This document shows positions 5,578 through 12,600 of a stretch of 18,694 bases of DNA, one piece after another (position 1 is the first letter of the stretch; each line of letters starts with the position of its first letter). The stretch comes from JACRJW01 sp964359095 (GTDB taxonomy: Bacteria; Patescibacteriota; Patescibacteriia; UBA9934; GWF2-40-263): NCBI GenBank assembly GCA_964359095.1, contig CAYHRJ010000017.1, positions 1 to 18,694 of the forward strand. The letters run 5' to 3'. The notes under the pieces were generated by a model. It did no database searches. It was not told where the DNA came from and was given only the letters and a program-made list of their open reading frames with translations. The position numbers and the translations under genes are program-made.

Positions 5578-5997
5578 CTTAATATCAACGCCCATTTGTC
5601 GACAGGTCCCTGCAACGATTTTCATCGCGGCATCGACGTCTTGAGTGTTCAAGTCTGGAAGTTTTTTGATCGCGATCTCACGCAACTGATCTTTTGTGAT
5701 CGAGCCGACTTTTGTGGTGAGAGGATTGGCTGAGCCTTTTTCGATCTTCGCAGCCTTCTTGATCATGTCGGAGGCAGGCGCGGTCTTGGTAATGAAATCA
5801 AACGTGCGGTCTTTGTAGACGTTGATGATGACCGGGACGATCTCTCCACGACGATCCTGTGTTGCTGCGTTAAACTTCGCGACGAAATCTCCAATCGGAA
5901 GTCCGTGCTGACCGAGCGCTGGACCGACTGGTGGCGCTGGCGTTGCTGCGCCTCCTGGAATTTGGAGCTTCACCTGTGTAACAAGTTCTTTTGCCAT
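5575..5997 (-). CDS. rplK: 50S ribosomal protein L11 (uL11)
   Basis: A 140-residue protein matching L11 over its full length: VKLQIPGGAATPAPPVGPALGQHG (the N-terminal Pro-rich linker that binds thiopeptides and elongation factors) and, near the C-terminus, IAIKKLPDLNTQDVDAAMKIVAGTCRQMGV (the rRNA-binding signature). L11 forms the base of the GTPase-associated stalk. It is the third conserved gene of the operon, downstream of nusG and upstream of rplA. Its stop codon lies within the right arm of the inverted repeat at 5486-5577. A copy of the dispersed 26-bp palindrome lies 42 nt upstream of the start. Confidence 0.97.
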   Translation of the reverse strand: MAKELVTQVKLQIPGGAATPAPPVGPALGQHGLPIGDFVAKFNAATQDRRGEIVPVIINVYKDRTFDFITKTAPASDMIKKAAKIEKGSANPLTTKVGSITKDQLREIAIKKLPDLNTQDVDAAMKIVAGTCRQMGVDIK

Positions 5998-6039
5998 AGC
6001 GATATGTTTATTGGATTCCCCGCAAAGCAGGGCGACCAG

Positions 6040-6065
6040 GGCACGTCGTTCGCGAACGACGTGCC
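6040..6065. repeat. Dispersed 26-bp palindrome, copy 1
   Basis: A perfect palindrome with half-site GGCACGTCGTTCG, centred on TCGCGA, between nusG and rplK. The same sequence recurs at 7388-7413 and, with C for T in the centre, at 14283-14308. Confidence 0.85.
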
Positions 6066-6094
6066 AGGCTATGAATTAGTGGCGAGAATGTACC

Positions 6095-6640
6095 TTATGC
6101 CTTCTTTATTTGCAAGAAATCGAGCTCGACAGGAGTTTCACGACCAAACAGGTTCACCAAGACTTTGACCTTGCCACGCTCCACATCAATCTCCGAAACC
6201 TTACCTTCCTGATTTTTGAACGGACCGTCGGTGATGATGATGGACGAGCCTTTCTCAATGTCGAATTTGTATTCAGGTTCGTTTACGCCCATGCGCTTCT
6301 GGAGAGCCTCCATTTCTTTTTCTGCAATCGGCGTTGGCGTGGTGCCCGTTCCGATGAAGCCGGTGACGTTAGGCGTGTTGCGCACCACATACCACGAGTC
6401 GTCGGTCACGATCATTTCCACGAGAACGTAGCCAGGAAAAATCTTTTCCTCGATCGTCTTGCGCTTGCCGTTTTTGATTTTGATTTTTTTCTCCTTGGGA
6501 ACGAGGACGTGAAAAATTTTCTCACTCATGTCCATCGTCTCAATACGTTGATTCAAATTTTCTTCGACGTTTTCCTCGTACCCAGAGTACGTGTGGATCG
6601 CGTACCAGCGACGACCAAGGTTGGCTATTTGTTTTGGCAT
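6095..6640 (-). CDS. nusG: Transcription termination/antitermination protein NusG
   Basis: A 181-residue protein. The NGN domain starts at RRWYAIHTYSGYEENVEENL (11-30) and includes IFPGYVLVEM (67-76) and VVRNTPNVTGFIG. The KOW domain follows at about 129-181 (DGPFKNQEGKVSEID, KVKVLVNLFGRETPVELDF). NusG binds RNA polymerase, increases processivity and couples transcription to ribosomes or Rho. It is encoded after secE, as in most bacteria, but here a four-helix-bundle gene with inverted-repeat ends sits between them, ending 5 nt from the nusG start codon. Length and domain order are normal. Confidence 0.97.
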   Translation of the reverse strand: MPKQIANLGRRWYAIHTYSGYEENVEENLNQRIETMDMSEKIFHVLVPKEKKIKIKNGKRKTIEEKIFPGYVLVEMIVTDDSWYVVRNTPNVTGFIGTGTTPTPIAEKEMEALQKRMGVNEPEYKFDIEKGSSIIITDGPFKNQEGKVSEIDVERGKVKVLVNLFGRETPVELDFLQIKKA

Positions 6641-6645
6641 AGGGG

Positions 6646-7088
6646 GGAAGTAGGAATTTGGAATTAGGAAGTAGGAATGCTAGAAGCGCAGACGGGAGGC
6701 TTTGATGAGACCATTGAGGATTTTATGAACATGTACAGACTGAGCCCACGTGAGGGTAAAGCTTTCTTCAGAAAGAAATCCGACATCTCTTGAGATAATT
6801 AGTTGGTTCTGAATCTCCGTAAGCGAACTATGGGCAATGTAATAAAATCGAACCTTTTCTTTATACGACAGCCGACTAAAACCCTCTGCAATATTCGATG
6901 TAACTGATACGACGGCTCTGCGCATCTGACTGACAAGACCAAAACGTTCATCTGGTGGAAAAGTTTTTGTCTCTTGATACATCTGCAGTACCAACACATG
7001 AGCCTCCCGCCAAGCATCCAGATCCTGAAATGTTTTAATTTCCGACATATCTCGCATTCCTACTTCCTAATTCCAAATTCCTACTTCC
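6646..7088. mobile_element. 443-bp inverted-repeat element carrying a four-helix-bundle gene
   Basis: Perfect 35-bp inverted repeats (6646-6680 and 7054-7088) bound a single gene (6680-7057). The right arm contains the ATG start codon, and the left arm reaches into the stop codon, so the element is almost nothing but gene plus arms. It lies between secE and nusG; without it the two genes would be about 7 nt apart. No target-site duplication is obvious, and no transposase is encoded. The layout recalls intervening sequences in 23S rRNA, which also carry four-helix-bundle genes inside long stems. Mobility is inferred. Confidence 0.7.
6680..7057 (-). CDS. Four-helix bundle protein (S23/IVS-type)
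   Basis: A 125-residue protein matching the four-helix bundle family once called 23S rRNA-associated S23: F..LDAWREAHVLVLQMY (10-27), FPPDERFGLVSQMRRAVVSV (33-52), SNIAEGFSR (54-62) and FYYIAHSSLTEIQNQL. The family occurs in intervening sequences of 23S rRNA and is related in fold to the Avd accessory protein of diversity-generating retroelements; its biochemical role is not settled. The start may be the first ATG (7057, inside the repeat arm) or the ATG at 7048 (MSEIKTF). It is transcribed in the same direction as secE-nusG, with no terminator visible on either side, so it is probably co-transcribed. Confidence 0.9.
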   Translation of the reverse strand: MRDMSEIKTFQDLDAWREAHVLVLQMYQETKTFPPDERFGLVSQMRRAVVSVTSNIAEGFSRLSYKEKVRFYYIAHSSLTEIQNQLIISRDVGFLSEESFTLTWAQSVHVHKILNGLIKASRLRF

Positions 7089-7090
7089 AT

Positions 7091-7315
7091 CTAGCTAGTA
7101 ATAGAAACAAGCTGCGCCAGCCCTTTGGTAAAGAGCCAGTCAATGCCAGCAAAGAATGCGGCAAGGACAATACACAAGACAATGACCAGGACAGAATAGC
7201 GGAGGGTCGTCTCACGGCTTGGCCAGGTGACTTTGCGTAATTCTTCGATGGACTCGCGAACATAGCGCAGGAGCCAGGAGATCGGATTCTCCTTCTTTTG
7301 AGCAGTTGTGTTCAT
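7091..7315 (-). CDS. secE: Preprotein translocase subunit SecE
   Basis: A 74-residue protein of the single-span bacterial SecE type. The amphipathic helix YVRESIEELRKVTWPSRETTLRYS (18-41, with the conserved ELRKVTWPS) is followed by one membrane segment (about 42-62: VLVIVLCIVLAAFFAGIDWLF). SecE clamps SecY in the SecYEG channel. It is the first gene of the operon, with a recognisable promoter at 7359-7387, a hairpin in the leader, and the dispersed palindrome immediately upstream of the -35 box. The stop codon lies 2 nt from the end of the four-helix-bundle element. Confidence 0.95.
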   Translation of the reverse strand: MNTTAQKKENPISWLLRYVRESIEELRKVTWPSRETTLRYSVLVIVLCIVLAAFFAGIDWLFTKGLAQLVSITS

Positions 7316-7328
7316 AAAATTTGTATTC

Positions 7329-7348
7329 TAAAAGGCCCGTTACGGGCC
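7329..7348 (-). promoter_or_regulatory. Leader hairpin of the secE operon (attenuator-like)
   Basis: GGCCCG-TAA-CGGGCC followed by TTTTAG on the minus strand, close to the predicted transcript 5' end and 13 nt before secE. It looks like a short intrinsic terminator placed in the leader, or a 5' stabilising stem. Confidence 0.5.
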
Positions 7349-7358
7349 ATTGCTGTGC

Positions 7359-7387
7359 AGGATAGCTGAGTCTCTTGGTTTTGGCAA
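7359..7387 (-). promoter_or_regulatory. Promoter of the secE-nusG-rplK-rplA operon
   Basis: TTGCCA (7382-7387), a 17-bp spacer, and TATCCT (7359-7364). The predicted start near 7352 places the leader hairpin at the very beginning of the transcript. Confidence 0.65.
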
Positions 7388-7413
7388 GTCACGTCGTTCG
7401 CGAACGACGTGTC
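7388..7413. repeat. Dispersed 26-bp palindrome, copy 2
   Basis: The 22-bp core from CACGTCGTTCG and its complement is perfect (7390-7411); one outer pair is mismatched. It abuts the secE -35 box (7382-7387), a position typical of an activator site. Confidence 0.8.
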
Positions 7414-7430
7414 AAGGGCATGGAGTGGAT

Positions 7431-7461
7431 AATTATAAAACCCCCAGATCAAGTCTGGGGG
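7431..7461 (-). terminator. Terminator of the IS110-like gene
   Basis: CCCCCAGA (7441-7448) pairs perfectly with TCTGGGGG (7454-7461); on the minus strand it is followed by TTTTATAATT. It ends the unit before the secE promoter. Confidence 0.85.
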
Positions 7462-7470
7462 GTCGTTGAG

Positions 7471-8874
7471 CTACGCGCTCATCCTGGCCTTGGCGCGTTC
7501 GTTCTCGAGCTTCTGGCGGCGGGCGAGGTCGCTCCACTGGTCGTAGAGGAACTCCACGAACTTGGTGACCGTGCGCCAGAGCGCCATCTTGTGGATGTGG
7601 CCGTCGGAGTAGCGGCTCTTGCCGTTTTCCTGCTTTTCCGGTGGATGCGCTGCGCGGAATTTTGCTTTGTAGTCGATGAGCATGGCTCCCCACTTGGTGC
7701 GATCGCTCTGGCGGTTGAACTGGTCGGCGAGCAGGTACAGAGCCTGGCGCGCATCCGGATGCCAGTTGGCAACCGAACCCTGACGACGGCGCGGGAAGAG
7801 TCCGCCTTCCATCACGGCCACGCCGCAGAAGCGCTTGAGCTTGCCGCGGCCCTTGTTGCGAGCGTTGCGGCGCAGGAGGCTGCGCTCTTCGTGGCACTTC
7901 ACCGCCTGCTCGAGCAGGGCGGCCTCGTGCGGACGGTTGTTGTGGCGACACCAGGAAGCGGTGCGCTGCAGGGTCTGGAAGGTGCTGTCACCTGCCTGGA
8001 CGTACTTGCGCAATCCCTTGAAGTCGCCTTCATGTTCGAGCCGAATGCTCTGTTCGTAGAGGTGATCCATCCGTCCCTGGTCTGGTTCGACCATGAAGCG
8101 CTCGATGTTGCCGATTGAGGAGATGAGGCGTCCGGCGAGCGCCGGGCCAATGCCCGAGACGTCAGCGAGGATCTCCTGCCAGACTCCCGTTTCCTTGATC
8201 GCACGGTCGAGTGCCTTGATGACATCTTCTTCTTCGGCCACGAGGGCTGCGTACTTGCGGTCGTTGGCGCGCAGTTCATCGCAGGCGTCGGCGATGTCGA
8301 GCTCCTGGAAGTCGGCCTCGGTGCAGAAGACCTGCCCGATCAGCCGCTTGTCGAGCCGTTGACCGCAGCCGATCCTGGACTTCATCGCGTCGATGCGCAG
8401 AGCCTGACACTCGCGCACCCAGATGATGCGCCGCGTGGCAGCCGTGACCTCGTGGAAGATCTTGGGCGTGGTGGCAACCAGCGTGGCGAGCAGCTGGGCA
8501 TCCTCGTCCTTGTTGTCGCCCTGACGGCGTGCCTTGAGGTCGGCCGGGGAGAGACCCCAGACGGTGGCCTGCACTCGTTCGCCCTGCTTGGAGAGCGCGT
8601 GGATGAAGTTGCCGCCGCTGCCGCCGAAGATCACACCCACGGCGTCGAGAGCCTTGAGGCCGTCGAACTTGGTGGGAACCTTGGTGGCGACTTGGGTCTT
8701 CCCGTCATCGGTCTCGCGCATGTGCGCGGCGATGAGGTTGGTGGTGTCCGTGCCCTTCTTCACCGTGCGCCACTTGATGTGACGCGGGTTGAAGTCCTTG
8801 AGGTTGTCCTCCGGAGCGATGTCACGCCAGACGATCGGGAAGCGACCACGCACGAAGTCGAGCTCCGCGTTCAT
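7471..8874 (-). CDS. IS110-family-like transposase/recombinase, divergent
   Basis: A 467-residue protein from the ATG at 8874. Residues about 76-131 resemble the end of the DEDD (RuvC-like) domain: LDAVGVIFGGSGGNFIHAL and DNKDEDAQLLATL, the latter in place of the KTD..DA motif. Residues 236-260 (LADVSGIGPALAGRLISSIGNIERF) are the helix-hairpin-helix typical of IS110/IS116/IS902. Residues 344-385 (GKLKRFCGVAV, ARQALYLLADQF) match the C-terminal transposase domain, and HIHKMALWRTV (426-436) its end. Differences: the EATGG motif reads GGSGG (Glu lost), the N-terminal GIDV motif is not visible, the catalytic SG of the C-terminal domain is not where expected, and about 85 extra residues separate the two C-terminal blocks. 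A 34-residue upstream extension to 8976 is rejected because it reads through the hairpin at 8890-8910. GC content is higher than in the core genes. Confidence 0.75.
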   Translation of the reverse strand: MNAELDFVRGRFPIVWRDIAPEDNLKDFNPRHIKWRTVKKGTDTTNLIAAHMRETDDGKTQVATKVPTKFDGLKALDAVGVIFGGSGGNFIHALSKQGERVQATVWGLSPADLKARRQGDNKDEDAQLLATLVATTPKIFHEVTAATRRIIWVRECQALRIDAMKSRIGCGQRLDKRLIGQVFCTEADFQELDIADACDELRANDRKYAALVAEEEDVIKALDRAIKETGVWQEILADVSGIGPALAGRLISSIGNIERFMVEPDQGRMDHLYEQSIRLEHEGDFKGLRKYVQAGDSTFQTLQRTASWCRHNNRPHEAALLEQAVKCHEERSLLRRNARNKGRGKLKRFCGVAVMEGGLFPRRRQGSVANWHPDARQALYLLADQFNRQSDRTKWGAMLIDYKAKFRAAHPPEKQENGKSRYSDGHIHKMALWRTVTKFVEFLYDQWSDLARRQKLENERAKARMSA

Positions 8875-8879
8875 TGGGG

Positions 8880-8910
8880 AAAATAAAAATCCCAGGAGTG
8901 AATCCTGGGA
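8880..8910 (-). terminator. Intrinsic terminator between the long RNA and the IS110-like gene
   Basis: On the minus strand TCCCAGGA-TTCAC-TCCTGGGA is followed by TTTTTATTTT. The T-run ends about 6 nt before the ATG at 8874. It would end the upstream RNA, or act as an attenuator for the gene. Confidence 0.8.
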
Positions 8911-9551
8911 GAGGTTGGACGACAGAGGAAGGTTCGTCGCGAGACAATCGTCACATCGTCGCTCAAGGTCGGGCATCTACCAGTCGTCATCTGACAACAT
9001 CTCCTTCGCCCGACAGGATCGGACAGTTCTCCTGGCGCTCGGCGGATACCGGACAGGGTTCTGGTCGCCCAAGTAGGCGGCGATCTGGACGTCCAGTGAG
9101 GAGTCTGACATGCAGCTACTCGTCCTAAGACACGCACCGGCTCGTCAGACATTAGCTGCGCACGACGAGTATCGCCTTTCGACAAGGTTGAAGTCGCGCA
9201 GCAGGAGTAGACAGGAACGCCTTCGTTGTAAACAACCAAGCACTCGTCCACTGAGGCCGGACACCGTCTATTTCGCTCGAGAGCAAATCGTATTTCGTCC
9301 AGCCCTTCGACTCACTTCGTTCGCTCAGGACAGGCAAGAATCGGGCACCGCGATCTGCGCCTGTAAAGGCATCGTGTTGTTCGCCCGATAGGTGAGTGAC
9401 ACTTGACTTGTCGTGTTACCACAGCTGTGGGTTCGTCACTCAGTGAGCCGAGCAGGCTGTCAGTCGTCCTAGGTCGGACACGAAGGGCTTCGCTCGGCAG
9501 GAGTCGTGCAGCCGTTGACTCGTCTGGAAGACAGACGGCAAGTCGCACGAC
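8880..9551 (-). ncRNA. Candidate long structured non-coding RNA (about 670 nt)
   Basis: The stretch has no credible coding frame but has a promoter at its 5' end and a terminator at its 3' end. The predicted first nucleotides form the 5' strand of a stem, GTCGTGC (9545-9551) with GCACGAC (9503-9509), with GCCGT/ACGGC inside. Further perfect stems on the RNA strand are CCGAGC/GCTCGG around 9440-9497, a CCACAGCTGTGG hairpin near 9420-9431, ATCGGGC/GCCCGAT enclosing GCCTTTACAGGC (about 9340-9388), and several TGTCC...GGACGA hairpins. No RNase P, tmRNA, SRP or 6S landmark was recognised. Because it ends just before an IS110-like gene, a guide-type RNA analogous to the IS110 bridge RNA is one hypothesis; it is about four times longer than the known ones. 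Confidence 0.55.
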
Positions 9552-9556
9552 GGCCT

Positions 9557-9585
9557 TGTTTACCTTAGATTCCAATCTGTGTCAA
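9557..9585 (-). promoter_or_regulatory. Promoter of the long non-coding RNA
   Basis: TTGACA (9580-9585), a 17-bp spacer, and TAAACA (9557-9562). The predicted start (9549-9551) coincides with the first base of the 5' stem. It sits directly after the gyrB terminator. Confidence 0.6.
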
Positions 9586-9587
9586 CC

Positions 9588-9615
9588 AAAAAGGATCCCA
9601 CGAAATGGGATCCTT
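9588..9615 (-). terminator. Terminator of gyrB
   Basis: AAGGATCCCA (9591-9600) pairs perfectly with TGGGATCCTT (9606-9615) around CGAAA; on the minus strand it is followed by TTTGG within a run of five T. Confidence 0.8.
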
Positions 9616-9624
9616 CGCTGTGCT

Positions 9625-9650
9625 CCCACCTTCGCTAAAGCTTCGGTGGG
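9625..9650. repeat. Dispersed hairpin repeat (CCCACCTTCGCT type)
   Basis: CCCACC (9625-9630) pairs with GGTGGG (9645-9650) around TTCGCTAAAGCTTC. The pattern CCC.CCTTYGCT...AGCTTYGG.GGG is shared with the terminators at 2644-2674 and 4333-4363. It lies between the gyrB stop and the gyrB terminator. Confidence 0.6.
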
Positions 9651-9689
9651 CAGGCGGGATGACAATCAAGAAAGGAAGATTAGGGAGAC

Positions 9690-12600
9690 CTAGACATCCA
9701 AATTCTTCACCGTCTTTGCGTGCGTCTGGATGAACCGTTTGCGCGGGGCGACGTCGGCGCCCATGAGGATGTCGAAGACTTCGTCGGCGCGTTCGGCGTC
9801 CTCGACTGTGACTTGTTTCATGACGCGCGTTGCTGGATCCATCGTGGTCGTCCAGAGCTGGTCTGGGTTCATTTCTCCCAAACCTTTGTAGCGTTGAATG
9901 TTGACCTTCACGCCCGACACGTCCATCTGTTCTGTCTCACTTTCCCCCTCAGCCACCTCTTCTACCTTATCCACCTCGTCCACCTTTTTATTTTTCCCAG
10001 AGTCTTTCAAGAGTTCTTCAATCATTTTTTGCTTCTCGTCATCCGAATACGCCCAACGGAAATTCTTCCCGATGTTCACTCGATAGAGCGGTGACTGGGC
10101 GATGTAGATGTGGCCTTTGTGGATGAGCTCGGGGAAGTAACGGTAGAACAGGGTGAGCAGGAGGGTGCGAATGTGGGCACCGTCGACGTCCGCGTCTGTC
10201 ATGATAATAATTTTGTCGTAGCGCAGACTTGTCATATCAAAGCCCTCACCGATGTTGGTGCCAAGCGCGATCACGAGCGATTTGATTTCGTTATTGCCAA
10301 GCATCTTATCCAGCCGCGCGCGTTCCACATTCAAAATTTTTCCTTTGAGTGGAAGGATCGCCTGGTGCTCCCTGTTGCGTCCTTGCTTGGCGCTGTTGTG
10401 AACAAACACGCCGTTCGCTAAAGCAAAGTTATGTGTCTCTGGAACCTCAAGATCATAGACATCCATCTGCTTACCAAGACGTTCAACACGTTTTACTTTG
10501 TGGTTGTAATTGATGACGGCCTGATCAAATTGTTCGCGGTCGTCATGAAAAAATCGATGGATGATGGTATCAACACGAAGGAGACTACGGTCACGCAGCA
10601 GCGTTCGCACTGTTTGGTAATGTTCAACATCAACCTCACCAGTCCCTTCATACATATCATAGAGGATGGACATGGCCTTCTGGAAATAGGTTCGGTTGAG
10701 CGTCTCTTTACGTTTTACACGAAATTCAGGTGTCCACTGTTCTTGTGTTTTTTTTCTTCGCCAATCTAACAATACAGCATCATTCCATTGTTGATCGGCA
10801 CGGATAGACAGGACTTCCTTTGTTTCAGGATGTTTTGTGAAATATGTTTTGACTCGATCAGACTGTGCTTGACGATTTTTTTCTTCGCTCCAGTATTTTT
10901 TCTGTTCTTCGTTGAGTGTGTTTCGATTCGTGATTTGATACTGCTGATTCTGTTCAAAAAAGTTCCGCCATTTTTCTCCCAGGGTTTTTTTGTACTCAGG
11001 GTTATTCCATTGCTTCTTTGCTCGAGCAGAAAGCTGACGGCGCATTTCTGGTCGAAGCATGATGTTACGAATTTTTTCGCGGAAGGCTGGTGTTTGTTTG
11101 AGGATCCTTAACTTTTCGAGCACATCTGGTCGACGTAGATTCTGATCGGCAAGCTGACGATGATGCTCAAGATGTTCTTCTTTTGAAAGGCGGATCAGGT
11201 TATCTGGGTTGTTATTCAGTTTGTTCCCGTCCACATGATGCCGATGAGCACCTTCAAGCATCGGATAGATTCCATGTGTGAGGTTAAATTCATCTGCAAG
11301 CATGTGGGTAAAAATCCAACGAAGGGCATGCGGATCGTAAACCATCTCGTAGCCGTCAATCGTGATGCGTTTGCCCTTTCGCGAGAGTTGTCGACGCAGT
11401 GGCATGAGTGACGTTCCTTCTGTGAGCTGTGCCGCTTCACCGTAGGTTCCATCTCGTAGGAGGAAGCGATGATCTGGTGTACAGACGATTTCACTCCCAT
11501 CATCGAGCGTAACTTTCACAACCTCGGCCGAGGATTTTGTCTTCCGTACATTTTGAATTGGAGCAACCCCTACAGAACCATCGTTCTTGATCGTGTAGCA
11601 AAAATTTTGTTTCCCTTGCACTTCTTCCTGACAAAGTTCACCAAACGTTGGAGTTCTTCCGTCGGTGAGAGCCACACGTGTATCGATAGAAAAACAACCT
11701 CCAGCCGAATCGCCCTCCACGATGAATAATTCTGAGTCCATCGGGTCGCGGCTTGAGCAGTCGGAGAGTTTTCCTGGGAGTGTGAGGCCTTCCAGTGCGC
11801 CTTTTCGCAAAACAGTTTCGCGGGCGGCACGGGCGGCGCTGCGAGCTTGGGCGGCGAGCAAGCACTTCATGATGATGGCCTCGCCGTCGCTTGGGTGTTC
11901 CTCTAAATAAATTTTGAATGCCTCACCGAACACAGATTCCACCGCCGTGCGCACTTCTGGGTTTCCAAGTTTCGCTTTGGTTTGTCCTTCAAATTGAGGT
12001 TCCTTCACTTTGACAGAGATAACTGCGGTTAAACCCTCGCGCACATCATCTCCTGTGAGATTCTGATCTTTTTCTTTGATGAGTCCTTTGCCACGCGCGT
12101 AGTTGTTGAGCTCACGCGTCACAGCGGCTCGGAAACCAGAGAGATGCGATCCTCCCTCGGGGTTGGTGATGTTGTTGGCAAAGCAGTGGACAGATTCGTA
12201 GTATTCACCGGTGTATTGCAGAGCGACTTCTACTTCGACATCCGTGGCTTCATCTAATTTGTGAACGTAAAAAACGTTTTTGTGCTTGGCTTCTTTGCCG
12301 TGGTTGATGTGGCGCACATACGACGCCACGCCGCCTTCAAAATAAAATGCGTAGACGTGATGGTTCGCTTCATCACGCTCGTCAGCAACGACGAGTTTGA
12401 TGCCTTTGGTGAGATACGCCTGTTGTCGCAGGTGATCGAGAATCGTCTTGAGATGAAACTCTGTTGTTTCAAAAATCGACTTGTCAGGCTCAAACGTAAT
12501 GGTCGTTCCTGTGCCCGTGGCTTTACCAACCGCTTTCACTTTGCCTTTGGGGATGCCACAAGAGTATTCCTGTTCCCAGAGCTTACCTTCGCGTTTCACC

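Noticed and set aside
6646..7088. Conventional insertion sequence
   Set aside because: The only gene encodes a four-helix bundle protein, not a transposase, and no target duplication is visible.
7375..8118. 247-codon frame on the plus strand, antisense to the IS110-like gene
   Set aside because: A shadow of the high-GC gene on the other strand, with no recognisable domain.
8875..8976. 34-residue N-terminal extension of the IS110-like protein
   Set aside because: It lies across the structured RNA end and the terminator T-run; the encoded residues look non-coding, and the ATG at 8874 begins coding-like sequence.
8871..9251. Open frame of 126 codons on the minus strand within the long RNA
   Set aside because: The product is Arg/Ser/Thr-rich without domain signals, and the frame runs through the terminator hairpin into the IS110-like gene in a different frame.
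8880..9551. RNase P RNA or tmRNA identity for the long RNA
   Set aside because: Neither the conserved RNase P core (GAGGAAAGTCC-like) nor a tmRNA tRNA-like 3' end with CCA was found.
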